Positions 5,612 through 12,528 are shown, counted from the first letter of the stretch. The stretch: DNA of 12,679 nucleotides from CAYMLQ01 sp964390795 (GCA_964390795.1 CAYMLQ010000153.1:1-12679); one strand, 5' to 3'. Notes: generated by a model not told the origin, from the letters alone. A program made the numbers and translations.

Positions 5612-5752
5612 ATGGTGCCCCTCCTCCAGCCTGCGCACGAGGACGTGTGCCTTCAGGCCATGTGGTTGACAGAACCGCGCAAGCTAGCCGACGTGGACCT
5701 TGAGCTAGCCGACGATCACGACATGCGGCTGATTACACTCAACTCTTGGTGA
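5612..5752 (+). CDS. Possible 46-residue protein, unknown
   Basis: A small frame running MVPLLQPAHEDVCLQAM to DMRLITLNSW. A strong SD (AAAAGGAGGT, 5593-5602) lies ten bases before the ATG. The SD can pair with CCTTTT just before the start (AAAAGG 5593-5598 with CCTTTT 5605-5610), forming a hairpin that would mask it. Within the frame a 12-base direct repeat AGCTAGCCGACG (5682-5693 and 5703-5714, spacing 21) encodes LAD twice in frame, giving KLADVDLELADDHD. It lies 50 bases after the integrase and could be co-transcribed. There is no recognisable domain. It may be a real small protein, the start of a decayed gene, or chance. Confidence 0.35.
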   Translation: MVPLLQPAHEDVCLQAMWLTEPRKLADVDLELADDHDMRLITLNSW

Positions 5753-6037
5753 GCAGCCCGCCGCCTGCAGAGCTGGTATGAACCGCAGGGTAACTGAGAT
5801 ATAATGACCCAGTATCGGCGTGCAACTGCGAGAGGGCACTTAAATCCTTGTGAGCGGGCCTTTAAGTGCCCTATCGCCGGAACTGCGGTCACGCGGACCC
5901 AGGATTCTCGCAAATGCATTGGGCCGATGGTGACATCCGGGCAAGCTAGTCCTTGCCCCTGTCTAGCACAATACGGGCATTCGAGCTGGCGGAGAAGGCC
6001 GGAGGTTGCGCCTTTCGGCACCGCCCCCGGCCCCGAC
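5753..6037. other. Gap with a 12-base perfect inverted repeat
   Basis: No supported gene in this 285-base stretch between the small ORF and the ATPase stop. Frames crossing it are extensions of antisense shadows. It holds a perfect inverted repeat, AGGGCACTTAAA (5833-5844) and TTTAAGTGCCCT (5861-5872), with a 16-base loop. There is no T-run on either side, so it is not an ordinary terminator for the minus-strand ATPase gene. It could be a processing or stability hairpin, a two-site operator, or an element-end relic. Confidence 0.5.
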
Positions 6038-7537
6038 CTATGCCGCGATCCGCCTTCCCGTTCCGGTCTCGACTGCCACAGTTGCAGCCATCCTGCATCG
6101 GCCCTGAGCCCACTTCCTGAGCCCTTGGATCTGCTCGCCCATGAGCTTGGACAGGGGCACGGTGTCGGACACCGCCGCCAGCATGTCCCCGGTCTTGGGC
6201 TCCCTTGTTTCCGCGAACGCACGGTAGAGCGCGTCGATGACCGCCTGCTCGATCTCGGCCCCGGTATGACCCTCACTCGCCAGCGCCAGCCCCTGAACGT
6301 TGAAGTCCTGGGGCTTGCGCCCGTGCCTCTGGATCTGGATGCCCCAGATACTTTCGCGCTCATCGGCACTGGGCAGGTCGGTGAAGAACAGCTCGTCCCA
6401 ACGTCCCTTGCGCAAGAGCTCGGGCGGGAGCTGCGACACGTCATTGGCCGTGGCCACGACGAACACCGGCGCGGTCTTCTCCTGCAGCCATGAGATGAAG
6501 GCGCCGAAGACCCGTGAGCCCGTGCCGCCGTCACTTGACCCGGAACTCCTTGACCCCGCGAACCCTTTCTCCAGTTCATCGATCCATAACACGCAGGGGG
6601 CGACAGCCTCCGCCGTCTGCAGAACCTGCCTGAGGTTGGCCTCGGACTGGCCGACCAGTGACCCAAACAGCCGGCCGGCGTCCAGCTTCAGCAAGGGCCT
6701 GCCGAACACTGCGGCCGTTGCCTTGGCCGTGAGGGACTTGCCGGTGCCGGGCACGCCGACGATCAGCAGTCCCTTGGGACTGGGGAGCCCGTACTCAACT
6801 GCACGCTGCCCGAAGGCGTCCCTGCGCTTCAGGAGCCAGCCCTTGAGCTGGTCCAGGCCGCCGATGCCGTCCAATGACTGGCTGGTCTCCACGACCTCCA
6901 GCAGCCCGTTCTGCTTGATGGCGGACGCCTTCTCCCTGGCCACGTTGCCGGCTTTGACGGCTTTGCTCCCCACAACGCTGAGCGCGAACGCGTTCTCCGC
7001 CTCGGCGCATGTCAGGCCTGTTGCCGCGTCGAGGATCTGATCCCTGGCGTCACCCTTGACCTTCTTGAGCTTGGCCGATTCGCAGATGCCGTCAAGTACG
7101 ACACCCAGTTCCTGTTTGCCGGGGAGGGCGAGATCCAGCGTGACGAATTCACGTTCCAGTTCCGGCGGCAGCGTGCGCCTGCAGCCCACAATGACAACGC
7201 ACTTGCCGTTGGCCTTGGCGTGGGTCAATGCGTCCTTGAGTGCCCTGACCAGCACGGGGTTTGAGTCCTGCAGGAACAGGTGGAAGTCGCGCAGCAGGAT
7301 CACGGTGTTGTCGGGCAGGCCAGCGATGGCCGTGACCGCCTCCATCGGATCCTCCACGCCAAGCGTGCGGCCGTCGCCGGTGTCGACAAGCCCTGTTGTC
7401 GCCGACCATGCCACGAGACCATGGTCCGTGGCGATGGCAGCGGCCTTGAGTTCGGCTTCTGCGCGTGCCTCCTCATGCGAGACCAGGTAGATGCCGGGGT
7501 AGCCGGCCCTGATGTAGTTGGTGATAGCTTCTCTCAT
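6038..7537 (-). CDS. AAA ATPase, Ycf46-like
   Basis: A 499-residue protein resembling the Ycf46 family (named from a plastid ORF, common in cyanobacteria and scattered in other bacteria, role poorly known). The N-terminal 200 residues begin REAITNYIRAGYPGIYLVSH with the family's conserved 'Y(P)xIY..S.EE.R' start and contain a degenerate P-loop-fold region without a Walker A. The AAA module follows: Walker A GVPGTGKS (261-268), pore-like region LFGSLVGQSE (290-299), Walker B CVLWIDELEK (315-324), the Ser/Gly loop SSGSSDGGTGSRVFG, sensor 1 VVATAND (Asn365), arginine residues in LLRKGRWDE (376-381) and sensor 2 GHTGAEIE (423-430). All ATPase residues are present. The start at 7537 is chosen because AAAGGAGA precedes it. 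The frame is open to 7609 but those codons are not family-like. It is transcribed divergently from the PhzF operon. Substrate unknown. Confidence 0.85.
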   Translation of the reverse strand: MREAITNYIRAGYPGIYLVSHEEARAEAELKAAAIATDHGLVAWSATTGLVDTGDGRTLGVEDPMEAVTAIAGLPDNTVILLRDFHLFLQDSNPVLVRALKDALTHAKANGKCVVIVGCRRTLPPELEREFVTLDLALPGKQELGVVLDGICESAKLKKVKGDARDQILDAATGLTCAEAENAFALSVVGSKAVKAGNVAREKASAIKQNGLLEVVETSQSLDGIGGLDQLKGWLLKRRDAFGQRAVEYGLPSPKGLLIVGVPGTGKSLTAKATAAVFGRPLLKLDAGRLFGSLVGQSEANLRQVLQTAEAVAPCVLWIDELEKGFAGSRSSGSSDGGTGSRVFGAFISWLQEKTAPVFVVATANDVSQLPPELLRKGRWDELFFTDLPSADERESIWGIQIQRHGRKPQDFNVQGLALASEGHTGAEIEQAVIDALYRAFAETREPKTGDMLAAVSDTVPLSKLMGEQIQGLRKWAQGRCRMAATVAVETGTGRRIAA

Positions 7538-7631
7538 GTGTGTTCTCCTTTGGGGTTTGTGAAAGGGTGGGGGTGTGCGGGGTGGGCCGGTCTCGAATTG
7601 GGCGGACATACGGCCGCCGGAACCCGGTCAA

Positions 7632-7671
7632 GTTCCGGAACCGGAACATGGCGGTCTTGACGTTCGGAACG
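7632..7671. promoter_or_regulatory. Two GTTC...GAAC inverted repeats, candidate operators
   Basis: GTTCCGG-AA-CCGGAAC (7632-7647) is a perfect seven-base inverted repeat, and CGTTC-G-GAACG (7661-7671) is a second site with related GTTC/GAAC arms. Both lie in the 250-base gap between the divergent ATPase and membrane-protein genes. The second overlaps the candidate -35 box at 7657-7662. The shared half-site suggests one regulator. Confidence 0.4.
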
Positions 7672-7685
7672 GGCGCTGGCAAACT
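7657..7685 (+). promoter_or_regulatory. Candidate promoter of the PhzF operon
   Basis: TTGACG (7657-7662, five of six) and CAAACT (7680-7685, three of six) are 17 bases apart. The start of transcription would fall near 7692, inside the palindrome at 7689-7702. The -10 match is poor. Confidence 0.35.
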
Positions 7686-7688
7686 GCT

Positions 7689-7702
7689 GTGTAACTTTAC
7701 AC
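7689..7702. promoter_or_regulatory. Palindromic operator-like site
   Basis: GTGTAA-CT-TTACAC is a perfect six-base inverted repeat with a two-base centre. It sits at the predicted start point of the PhzF operon promoter, a common place for a repressor site. No regulator gene is next to it. Confidence 0.4.
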
Positions 7703-7722
7703 GTGGCAGCGGACGGAGGCCT

Positions 7723-7785
7723 ATGACGGACATCCACTGGACGCACAGGACAGCCTCGGTGCAGCACCCCGGCAGAGGAGGGTGA
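7723..7785 (+). CDS. Possible 20-codon leader ORF
   Basis: A short frame, MTDIHWTHRTASVQHPGRGG, begins five bases after a good SD (CGGAGG, 7713-7718) and stops one base before the ATG of the membrane-protein gene at 7787. The SD of that gene (GAGGAGGG) lies inside its last codons. This arrangement would couple translation of the two. It may be a leader peptide or only a chance ORF over the SD. It has no amino-acid run typical of attenuation peptides, though His and Trp are over-represented for its size. Confidence 0.3.
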   Translation: MTDIHWTHRTASVQHPGRGG

Positions 7786-7786
7786 T

Positions 7787-8038
7787 ATGGTGGCTTTGGG
7801 CTATGTCCTGACCGTGATCGGCATCATCACGACGGTCGTAGGCGGCATCAGGTTCCTGATCGCGGCCTTCGAGGAGGGCGTGTGGTGGGGGCTGGGGGTT
7901 CTGTTCTTCGGGATCATGACCCCCATATTCCTGATCGTCCGTTTCAGGGAGGCGTGGCCTTCGACGCGCACGTCGCTGATCGGCATAGGGTTCGTGGCGG
8001 CTGGCACGTTTCTGCGGGCCTGGGCGGGCGCGGCGTAG
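7787..8038 (+). CDS. Small inner-membrane protein, unknown family
   Basis: An 83-residue hydrophobic protein. Likely membrane segments are residues 5-28 (GYVLTVIGIITTVVGGIRFL), 33-53 (WWGLGVLFFGIMTPIFLIV) and a shorter 63-80 (SLIGIGFVAAGTFLRAW). The loop between the second and third is basic (RFREAWPSTRT), which by the positive-inside rule would be cytoplasmic. SD GAGGAGGG lies upstream of the ATG. It is first of three close genes (28 bases to the PhzF start). No domain recognised. Similar small proteins with two or three segments are often annotated only as hypothetical. Confidence 0.75.
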   Translation: MVALGYVLTVIGIITTVVGGIRFLIAAFEEGVWWGLGVLFFGIMTPIFLIVRFREAWPSTRTSLIGIGFVAAGTFLRAWAGAA

Positions 8039-8066
8039 CGCCGGCGCCATGACGGGAGATAACAGT

Positions 8067-8852
8067 ATGAAAGTGCCCATCTACCAGATTGACGCCTTCG
8101 CCTCCAAGGTCTTCTCCGGAAATCCCGCGGCTGTCTGCATGCTGGAGGCGTGGCCCGACGACGCGACACTGCAGGCCATTGCCGACGAGAACAACCTCTC
8201 CGAGACCGCCTTTCTCGTCGGGGACGGCGACGGCTATGGGCTGCGTTGGTTCACGCCCGTCACCGAAGTCGCGCTGTGCGGGCACGCCACGCTGGCGAGC
8301 GCGCATGTCCTGTTCAACTGCCTTGGGTGGCCGAAGAACTGCATCAGATTCATGACGCGCTGGAGCGGGGAGCTTGCTGTTGCCAAACGCGGCGACCTTC
8401 TTGAAATGGACTTCCCCGCACGGCCGGCACATGGTGCAGCAACCCCTGCGGGCCTTGCCGAAGCCCTCGGCATCGCGCCGGTACAGGTGCTGGGGTCGGC
8501 CGAGGATCTGCTGGTCGTGCTGGACAGCGAGGATGAGGTGGCCGGCGTAAAGCCCGACTTCGCCGCGCTCAAGCGGATACAGTGCCGGGGCGTGATCGTG
8601 ACGGCCAAGGGGGACAGTTGCGATTTCGTGTCGCGATTTTTCGCGCCCCGCTTCGGCATAGACGAGGACCCTGTGACTGGTTCCGCGCACTGCGTGCTCA
8701 TCCCCTATTGGGCGGGCGTGCTCCGTAAGAATCAACTGCACGCGTTACAGATCTCCAGGCGCGGCGGCGAGCTGTTCTGCGCCAACGCCGGCGACCGGGT
8801 GAAGATAGCCGGCAAAGCCGCCCTCTATCTGGAAGGCACGATAACTGTATAG
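8067..8852 (+). CDS. PhzF-family isomerase-like protein
   Basis: A 261-residue member of the PhzF/YddE family, which has the diaminopimelate-epimerase fold. In phenazine producers PhzF isomerises dihydro-3-hydroxyanthranilate. Most relatives elsewhere have unknown substrates, and no other phenazine genes are here. Family marks: YQIDAFASKVFSGNPAAVC (6-24), the catalytic Glu46 in NNLSETAF, LRWFTPVTEVALCGHATLA (59-77), and FGIDEDPVTGSAHC (196-209) near the C terminus. Length is slightly under the usual 260-300. The start at 8067 is preferred over 8049 because GGGAGA lies at SD distance and the protein then begins at the first conserved strand. It is nine bases before the DUF72 gene, so the two are co-transcribed. 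Cytoplasmic. Key residues are intact. Confidence 0.92.
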   Translation: MKVPIYQIDAFASKVFSGNPAAVCMLEAWPDDATLQAIADENNLSETAFLVGDGDGYGLRWFTPVTEVALCGHATLASAHVLFNCLGWPKNCIRFMTRWSGELAVAKRGDLLEMDFPARPAHGAATPAGLAEALGIAPVQVLGSAEDLLVVLDSEDEVAGVKPDFAALKRIQCRGVIVTAKGDSCDFVSRFFAPRFGIDEDPVTGSAHCVLIPYWAGVLRKNQLHALQISRRGGELFCANAGDRVKIAGKAALYLEGTITV

Positions 8853-8861
8853 TGAGACGCA

Positions 8862-9728
8862 ATGGAACCCCAACTCCATATCGGCACCTGCTCCTGGAAG
8901 TTCGACGCCTGGCGCGGTCTCGTGTACTCCGGTGATCCGTCCCTGTATCTTGCCGAGTACGCGCAGCGTTTCGACTGCGTGGAGATCGACCAGTGGTACT
9001 GGAGCCTGTTCGGAGCCGACAAGGTCGCGCTGCCGCAGCCCAAGGCCGTGGCCGGTTACGCTCAGGCTGTGCCCGAGGGCTTCAGGTTCGGGGTCAAGTT
9101 GCCGGACGCGCTGACGCTCACGCACCTCCGGCCAAACAACAAGACTGACCCGCTGGTGCCGAACCCGCACTTTCTTTCGCCTGACCTGCTCAGGACGTTC
9201 ATGGGTCTGCTGGTGCCGATGCGGGGCAAGCTGGGGCCGCTCATGCTCCAGTTCGGATACCTCAACCGGCAGATGATGGGCTCGCAGGCCGAGTTCCTGG
9301 ACAGGCTCGACGCTTTCGTGAAGCCGTTGCCCAGCGGCTATCAGTGGTGTGTCGAGACCCGGAACCCGAATTGGATCAACGACGACTACTTCCTTTGGCT
9401 CAAGGAGCGCGGTCTCACGCACGTCTTCGAGCAGGGTTACTACATGTCCCCAGTCTCAGAGGTCTACGCGAAGCACGCTGAACAACTCACGGATGCTGCG
9501 GTCGTGCGCATGCACGGGCAGGACTACGAGGGCATGGGGAAGCGCGTGGGCAAGGACTGGTCGAAGATCGTGGAGCCCCGTGACGAGGATCTGGACAGGA
9601 TCGCGGCCATGCTCAAGGACCTTGGCGCAAAGGGCAAGAACGCGTGGGCCTTCGTGAACAACCACTTCGAGGGGTGCGCGCCGAAGACCATAGAGCGTAT
9701 CAGGGAGCGGATGCGGACACGGGAATGA
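8862..9728 (+). CDS. DUF72 (YecE-like) family protein
   Basis: A 288-residue protein with the DUF72 hallmarks: the start IGTCSWKFDAW (7-17), LAEYAQRFDCVEIDQWYW (30-47), where the conserved Glu and Tyr line the barrel, PEGFRFGVKLPDALTLTHL (71-89), the block LGPLMLQFGY and, near the end, AWAFVNNHFEGCAPKTIERI (262-281), which matches the 'vy.NN.f.G.Ap.na' end motif. The fold is a TIM barrel resembling xylose-isomerase-like enzymes. Biochemical function is unsettled. Length is typical. It follows the PhzF-like gene by nine bases with only a weak SD (GTGAG), suggesting translational coupling. It ends 39 bases from the convergent peptidase gene, with no clear terminator between them. Confidence 0.92.
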   Translation: MEPQLHIGTCSWKFDAWRGLVYSGDPSLYLAEYAQRFDCVEIDQWYWSLFGADKVALPQPKAVAGYAQAVPEGFRFGVKLPDALTLTHLRPNNKTDPLVPNPHFLSPDLLRTFMGLLVPMRGKLGPLMLQFGYLNRQMMGSQAEFLDRLDAFVKPLPSGYQWCVETRNPNWINDDYFLWLKERGLTHVFEQGYYMSPVSEVYAKHAEQLTDAAVVRMHGQDYEGMGKRVGKDWSKIVEPRDEDLDRIAAMLKDLGAKGKNAWAFVNNHFEGCAPKTIERIRERMRTRE

Positions 9729-9767
9729 TGGAGGCGCGGACCGCAAACGCCGGCCCGCAACCCGCCC

Positions 9768-10421
9768 TCACCCCGCCCGCAACCCCAGCCAATGCGGAAC
9801 CGCCCTGCCGAGGCAGGCCATGGCGAATCCGGCCCCCCGTGCGTATTCACGCGTGAAATCCAGCATGCCCATCTCACGCACGCGTGAACGCTGGCCGCGC
9901 TTCAAGAAAACGACACCGCACACGGCAGCTCCGAACTCCTCGTGCGTGAGCCGGTACCTGAGCCGGTCGTCTCCAAAGGGGTCGCAGTAGCCGCTGCTGT
10001 CCAGGACCGTGACGCAGGCGTCGTCCATGCCGGCTACGACGATCCAGTGCGCCATGCCTGATGCGAGAGCCAGTGCGGGATGGGCGGACATTAGGTGCCG
10101 GCGCAGGGCGCTCCTGTAGCCGTCGTAGGCGCCGGCGGCGTGCGCCGTGTCGAAGCCGTCGCCGTGAAGGACCGCGAAAACGTCCGGGCACAGCGTGCCC
10201 TGGGTCTGCAGGCCCAGCCTATCCATGAGCGCCTCTATCTTGTCCCGGAACGGCATGAAGATGGGCACGGACTGGCTGTCGGTGCCCAGGCGTTGCCGGA
10301 GCCGGAGCCTGCGGTTGTCCAAGCCGTAGTAGCGGTAGACGCTGGCGCAGGCGCAGTAGCCGCAGCCGTGGCCGTCACGCTGGCGGACACTGCGGATACC
10401 TTTCAACATCACAGGTTTCAT
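9768..10421 (-). CDS. C39-like cysteine peptidase (with full Q-C-H-D set)
   Basis: A 217-residue protein with a papain-like C39 layout near the N terminus. Residues 12-29 read VRQRDGHGCGYCACASVY with oxyanion Gln14 and nucleophile Cys20. The His motif is MAHWIVVAGM (His125), followed by CVTVLDSSGY (Asp141). Peptidases of this group cut after double-glycine leaders of bacteriocins when fused to ABC exporters. Stand-alone forms have varied or unknown targets. There is no ABC domain, signal peptide or membrane segment, though residues 190-217 are mildly hydrophobic. Its ATG overlaps the stop of the upstream homologue by four bases (ATGA), so the two are coupled. No double-glycine precursor peptide gene is visible nearby. 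Catalytic set complete, so probably active. Family call is from motifs and moderately sure. Confidence 0.7.
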   Translation of the reverse strand: MKPVMLKGIRSVRQRDGHGCGYCACASVYRYYGLDNRRLRLRQRLGTDSQSVPIFMPFRDKIEALMDRLGLQTQGTLCPDVFAVLHGDGFDTAHAAGAYDGYRSALRRHLMSAHPALALASGMAHWIVVAGMDDACVTVLDSSGYCDPFGDDRLRYRLTHEEFGAAVCGVVFLKRGQRSRVREMGMLDFTREYARGAGFAMACLGRAVPHWLGLRAG

Positions 10422-10996
10422 ACAGGCCTCGCCTTCGCCCTGGGTTTTTGTTTCCCGCAGACCAGGCCCTCGCCGACAAAAGCCCAGTGGTATTTCCTGA
10501 ACTCAAGCCACGGGTACTCTTTGCGGGAGACCAGGGGCAGGCCTGTGCCTGCGATGAAGACCCGGTTCGGCTTTTTGCCGTAGCCGTAGCACACAACCCA
10601 GTGCGCGGCGTCGGCGTCGTCAGTGTTCACGACTACAGCAATGGGCCGCTGCCTGTCGATAGCGTCGACGAAATCGGCGAACACCATGCCTGTCCTGTGC
10701 GAGACGCTGACGCCGTGCTTTCTCAGGGACCTGATGAGCTTTGCGACACTCGTGCCCTTGGCGGGTGTCGGGTTCGCACTGCGGAAGAAGGCTTCGGCGT
10801 CGCAGCCGGGCTTGAGGTAGTCCAGGATCATAATGCCGGCGACGGCCCCGCAGGTGTGCGGCTGCGTCTGGTAGCGGCCCCTGAGCTTCAGGGTCTCGGT
10901 GTCCACGCCGCCGGGGTGTTTCAGAATATCCGGCAACGCACGTATCCCCGTGGCCTCGGCGGCCAGGTTCAGCAGCTTATGCAGTGTCTCTTTCAT
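10418..10996 (-). CDS. C39-like cysteine peptidase homologue lacking the catalytic Asp
   Basis: A 192-residue protein. RYQTQPHTCGAVAGIMILDYL (41-61) has the same Gln-six-Cys spacing (Gln43, Cys49) as the downstream gene. The His motif is AAHWVVCYGYG (His132). Where the partner has VLDSSG this one reads VFIAGTG, so the usual Asp is replaced by Gly150. It may use another residue, be weakly active, or be a binding or regulatory homologue. Residues 80-110 (SVAKLIRSLRKHGVSVS) form a helix-strand segment common to C39-like folds. The start at 10996 is chosen because GGAGAG lies four bases upstream. The frame is open to 11104 but crosses two hairpins. The C terminus is very basic (KQKPRAKARPV). It is coupled to the next gene by an ATGA overlap. 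The pair probably arose by old duplication. Confidence 0.65.
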   Translation of the reverse strand: MKETLHKLLNLAAEATGIRALPDILKHPGGVDTETLKLRGRYQTQPHTCGAVAGIMILDYLKPGCDAEAFFRSANPTPAKGTSVAKLIRSLRKHGVSVSHRTGMVFADFVDAIDRQRPIAVVVNTDDADAAHWVVCYGYGKKPNRVFIAGTGLPLVSRKEYPWLEFRKYHWAFVGEGLVCGKQKPRAKARPV

Positions 10997-11041
10997 GTCG
11001 CTCTCCAGCGTCTTGCGGTCAATGTTACAGGTGCCCCCGGT

Positions 11042-11115
11042 GAAAACGCAACCGCGTTTTCGGGCGACGACAACGGGTATCAGGATTGCCCGCCCCCGCG
11101 ACACGGGGCGCGGGC
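11042..11115 (-). promoter_or_regulatory. Two strong hairpins between the 93-residue gene and the peptidase genes
   Basis: In the 138-base gap, a GC-rich stem (11088-11098 with 11104-11115, eleven pairs, one bulged base) begins 20 bases after the stop of the upstream gene. A perfect eight-pair hairpin GAAAACGC/GCGTTTTC (11042-11049, 11054-11061) follows. Neither has a proper T-run on the minus strand. They may act as a partial terminator, an RNA-processing site or a stabilising 3' end that sets peptidase expression apart from the ligase. Confidence 0.4.
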
Positions 11116-11134
11116 CGAGTTCCTGATTCGCCGC

Positions 11135-11416
11135 CTACGCCGCCATGCGCTCCCTGCCGATATTGGCAAGGGCGTGTGCGACTGCCTGCAGGTCATCGGC
11201 GGCGGACTGCATGAGCTTGACCGCAGTCGCAAGCTGATCGTCGTCATTGGCCTCGGGGTCGAAGGACTCGTACAGTTCGCGGGCGATGAACTCCGCCAGC
11301 GTGTCGCCGCCTTCGGGATACGCGACGGGCTTCTCATGTTGCGTCGACCAGTATTCGAGGATAAACGCATCCGGATAAGCCGAAGCCGCCCTGCACACGA
11401 GCTGGTTCAAGGTCAT
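11135..11416 (-). CDS. Unknown 93-residue acidic protein
   Basis: Not recognised. Start MTLNQLVCRAASAYPDAFI has AAAGGAG six bases upstream. Three parts can be seen: an N-terminal helix-strand (residues 3-25), a middle acidic stretch (TLAEFIARELYESFDPEANDDDQ, 39-61), and a C-terminal helix with heptad-like pattern (LATAVKLMQSAADDLQAVAHAL, 62-83). No Cys or His cluster, signal or membrane segment. Small acidic proteins of this form are frequent on phages and plasmids. It lies 35 bases after the ligase stop in the same direction, so likely the same transcript. Confidence 0.75.
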   Translation of the reverse strand: MTLNQLVCRAASAYPDAFILEYWSTQHEKPVAYPEGGDTLAEFIARELYESFDPEANDDDQLATAVKLMQSAADDLQAVAHALANIGRERMAA

Positions 11417-11451
11417 GTTGACTCCTTTGTTGGTTTAGGTGTTGTTGAAGA

Positions 11452-12528
11452 TCAGGCCGCAGCCTTGTACTTCAGGTTCTGCGCATCGGCCGTGCACTCG
11501 CCCGGCTCGATGTCGTCGCGCTCGCCCAGGTACACGGGCTGGTACAGGCTGCCGCCTGCTGCGGCGACGTAGAGGTAGCGCACCTCCACGACCTGGCCCT
11601 GACCTGGCACCTCATGGTTCGGCGGGATCGTGACATTGCCGACGCCTCTGCCGCCCAGGCCCAGCTCGACGCTGCGCCTGCCGGCGTTGACGCGCAGGAC
11701 CACGCACGAGCACGTCTCCCAGAACTTGAGCTTGAGCGACGGTCCGCCGCTGGCCAGCTTGCCCTCGGTCCATGTCGCGTACAGATCCTTGAAGACCGCG
11801 CCCTCCCTGTTGGCCCGGCGCAGGCCCTCGACGAACGCACGCTTGGCCGCGGCACCGAACACGGTCGGCGTGATCTCGACGGCCGCGTCCGACACGCGCC
11901 CGAGAACAGACTCCAGCGCGCTGAGTCGCTCGCCGTAAACGCACTGGCGCAGGTCGTCGGCCGGGCTCTCCAGCAGGTCGAACACCCAGTATTTGTCGCC
12001 CACGAGTTCGCCGTCGGCCGTGAACGGCCCCTGGACACTCGCCAGCGCGTGAGCCACGGGCTCCGGGCACGCCACGGCGAGGCCCTTGCGGTTGGCGGCG
12101 GTCAGCGTGCCGTCAGCGGCCTTGCGCACCAACATGCGCCGGCCGTCGTACTTCTCCTGGGCGCACCAGGTGTCGGCGCGGATGCAGGTTGCCGCCTCTT
12201 TCTCCGTGACGGGGTTGGGGAGTTGGGGCCGGAGCCCCGTGTCCCTGCCGGCGTTGTCGGCCACAGGGATCGCCCGCGCCGAGTCTCCGTGTACGCGGTA
12301 GCCCTTGCTGGTCTTGGACTGCACCAGCTTCCTGTACACCGCCTCGGCCCCGGCCAGGGGCATCGGGCTCTCGGTCTTTGTGCCGGCGTTCAGCGCGGAG
12401 CCGCGCCTGCCGTAGGCGAAGTTCACGACGTAGCCGCCGCCGCTGCGCTCGATGCTGGCCATGTAGACCTTGTCGCTCGTCCCCTCCTGATACCTGAGTT
12501 CGACGCTCTCGATGACTTCGTTACTCAT
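11452..12528 (-). CDS. WGR domain fused to ATP-dependent DNA ligase
   Basis: A 358-residue two-part protein. Residues about 5-82 form a WGR domain (VELRYQEGTSDKVYMASIE, VVNFAYGRRGSALNAGTKT, then AEAVYRKLVQSKTSKGY). In PARPs this domain binds DNA ends. Residues about 105-270 are an ATP-dependent DNA ligase adenylation domain. Motif I is EKYDGRR with nucleophile Lys126. An NRKG stretch (146-149) fits motif Ia, YWVFDLLE (180-187) motif III, EGAVFKDL (242-249) motif IV and LKLKFW (265-270) motif V. Residues 273-342 look like the OB domain (VTIPPNHEVPG, VVEVRYLYVAAAGGSLYQPV). All nucleotidyl-transfer motifs are present, so it should seal nicks using ATP, in addition to the host's NAD-dependent ligase. 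SD AAAGGA precedes the start by eight bases. It is 27 bases after the radC-like stop, probably one operon for DNA repair or element replication. Confidence 0.88.
   Translation of the reverse strand: MSNEVIESVELRYQEGTSDKVYMASIERSGGGYVVNFAYGRRGSALNAGTKTESPMPLAGAEAVYRKLVQSKTSKGYRVHGDSARAIPVADNAGRDTGLRPQLPNPVTEKEAATCIRADTWCAQEKYDGRRMLVRKAADGTLTAANRKGLAVACPEPVAHALASVQGPFTADGELVGDKYWVFDLLESPADDLRQCVYGERLSALESVLGRVSDAAVEITPTVFGAAAKRAFVEGLRRANREGAVFKDLYATWTEGKLASGGPSLKLKFWETCSCVVLRVNAGRRSVELGLGGRGVGNVTIPPNHEVPGQGQVVEVRYLYVAAAGGSLYQPVYLGERDDIEPGECTADAQNLKYKAAA

Noticed and set aside
5716..6666. 316-codon minus-strand ORF rich in Arg and Ser
   Set aside because: It is an out-of-frame shadow of the ATPase gene, with the Arg/Ser/Pro bias typical of wrong frames in GC-rich DNA.
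7538..7609. 24-codon N-terminal extension of the ATPase
   Set aside because: The extension is Pro/Arg-rich and not family-like. AAAGGAGA sits just before the internal start at 7537.
8067..9728. Phenazine biosynthesis cluster
   Set aside because: Only a PhzF-like protein is present. None of the other phz genes is visible, and most PhzF relatives are unrelated to phenazine synthesis.
10448..11572. 374-codon plus-strand ORF
   Set aside because: Antisense to the peptidase and 93-residue genes, which have motifs, overlaps and SD sites. No recognisable domain in the long frame.
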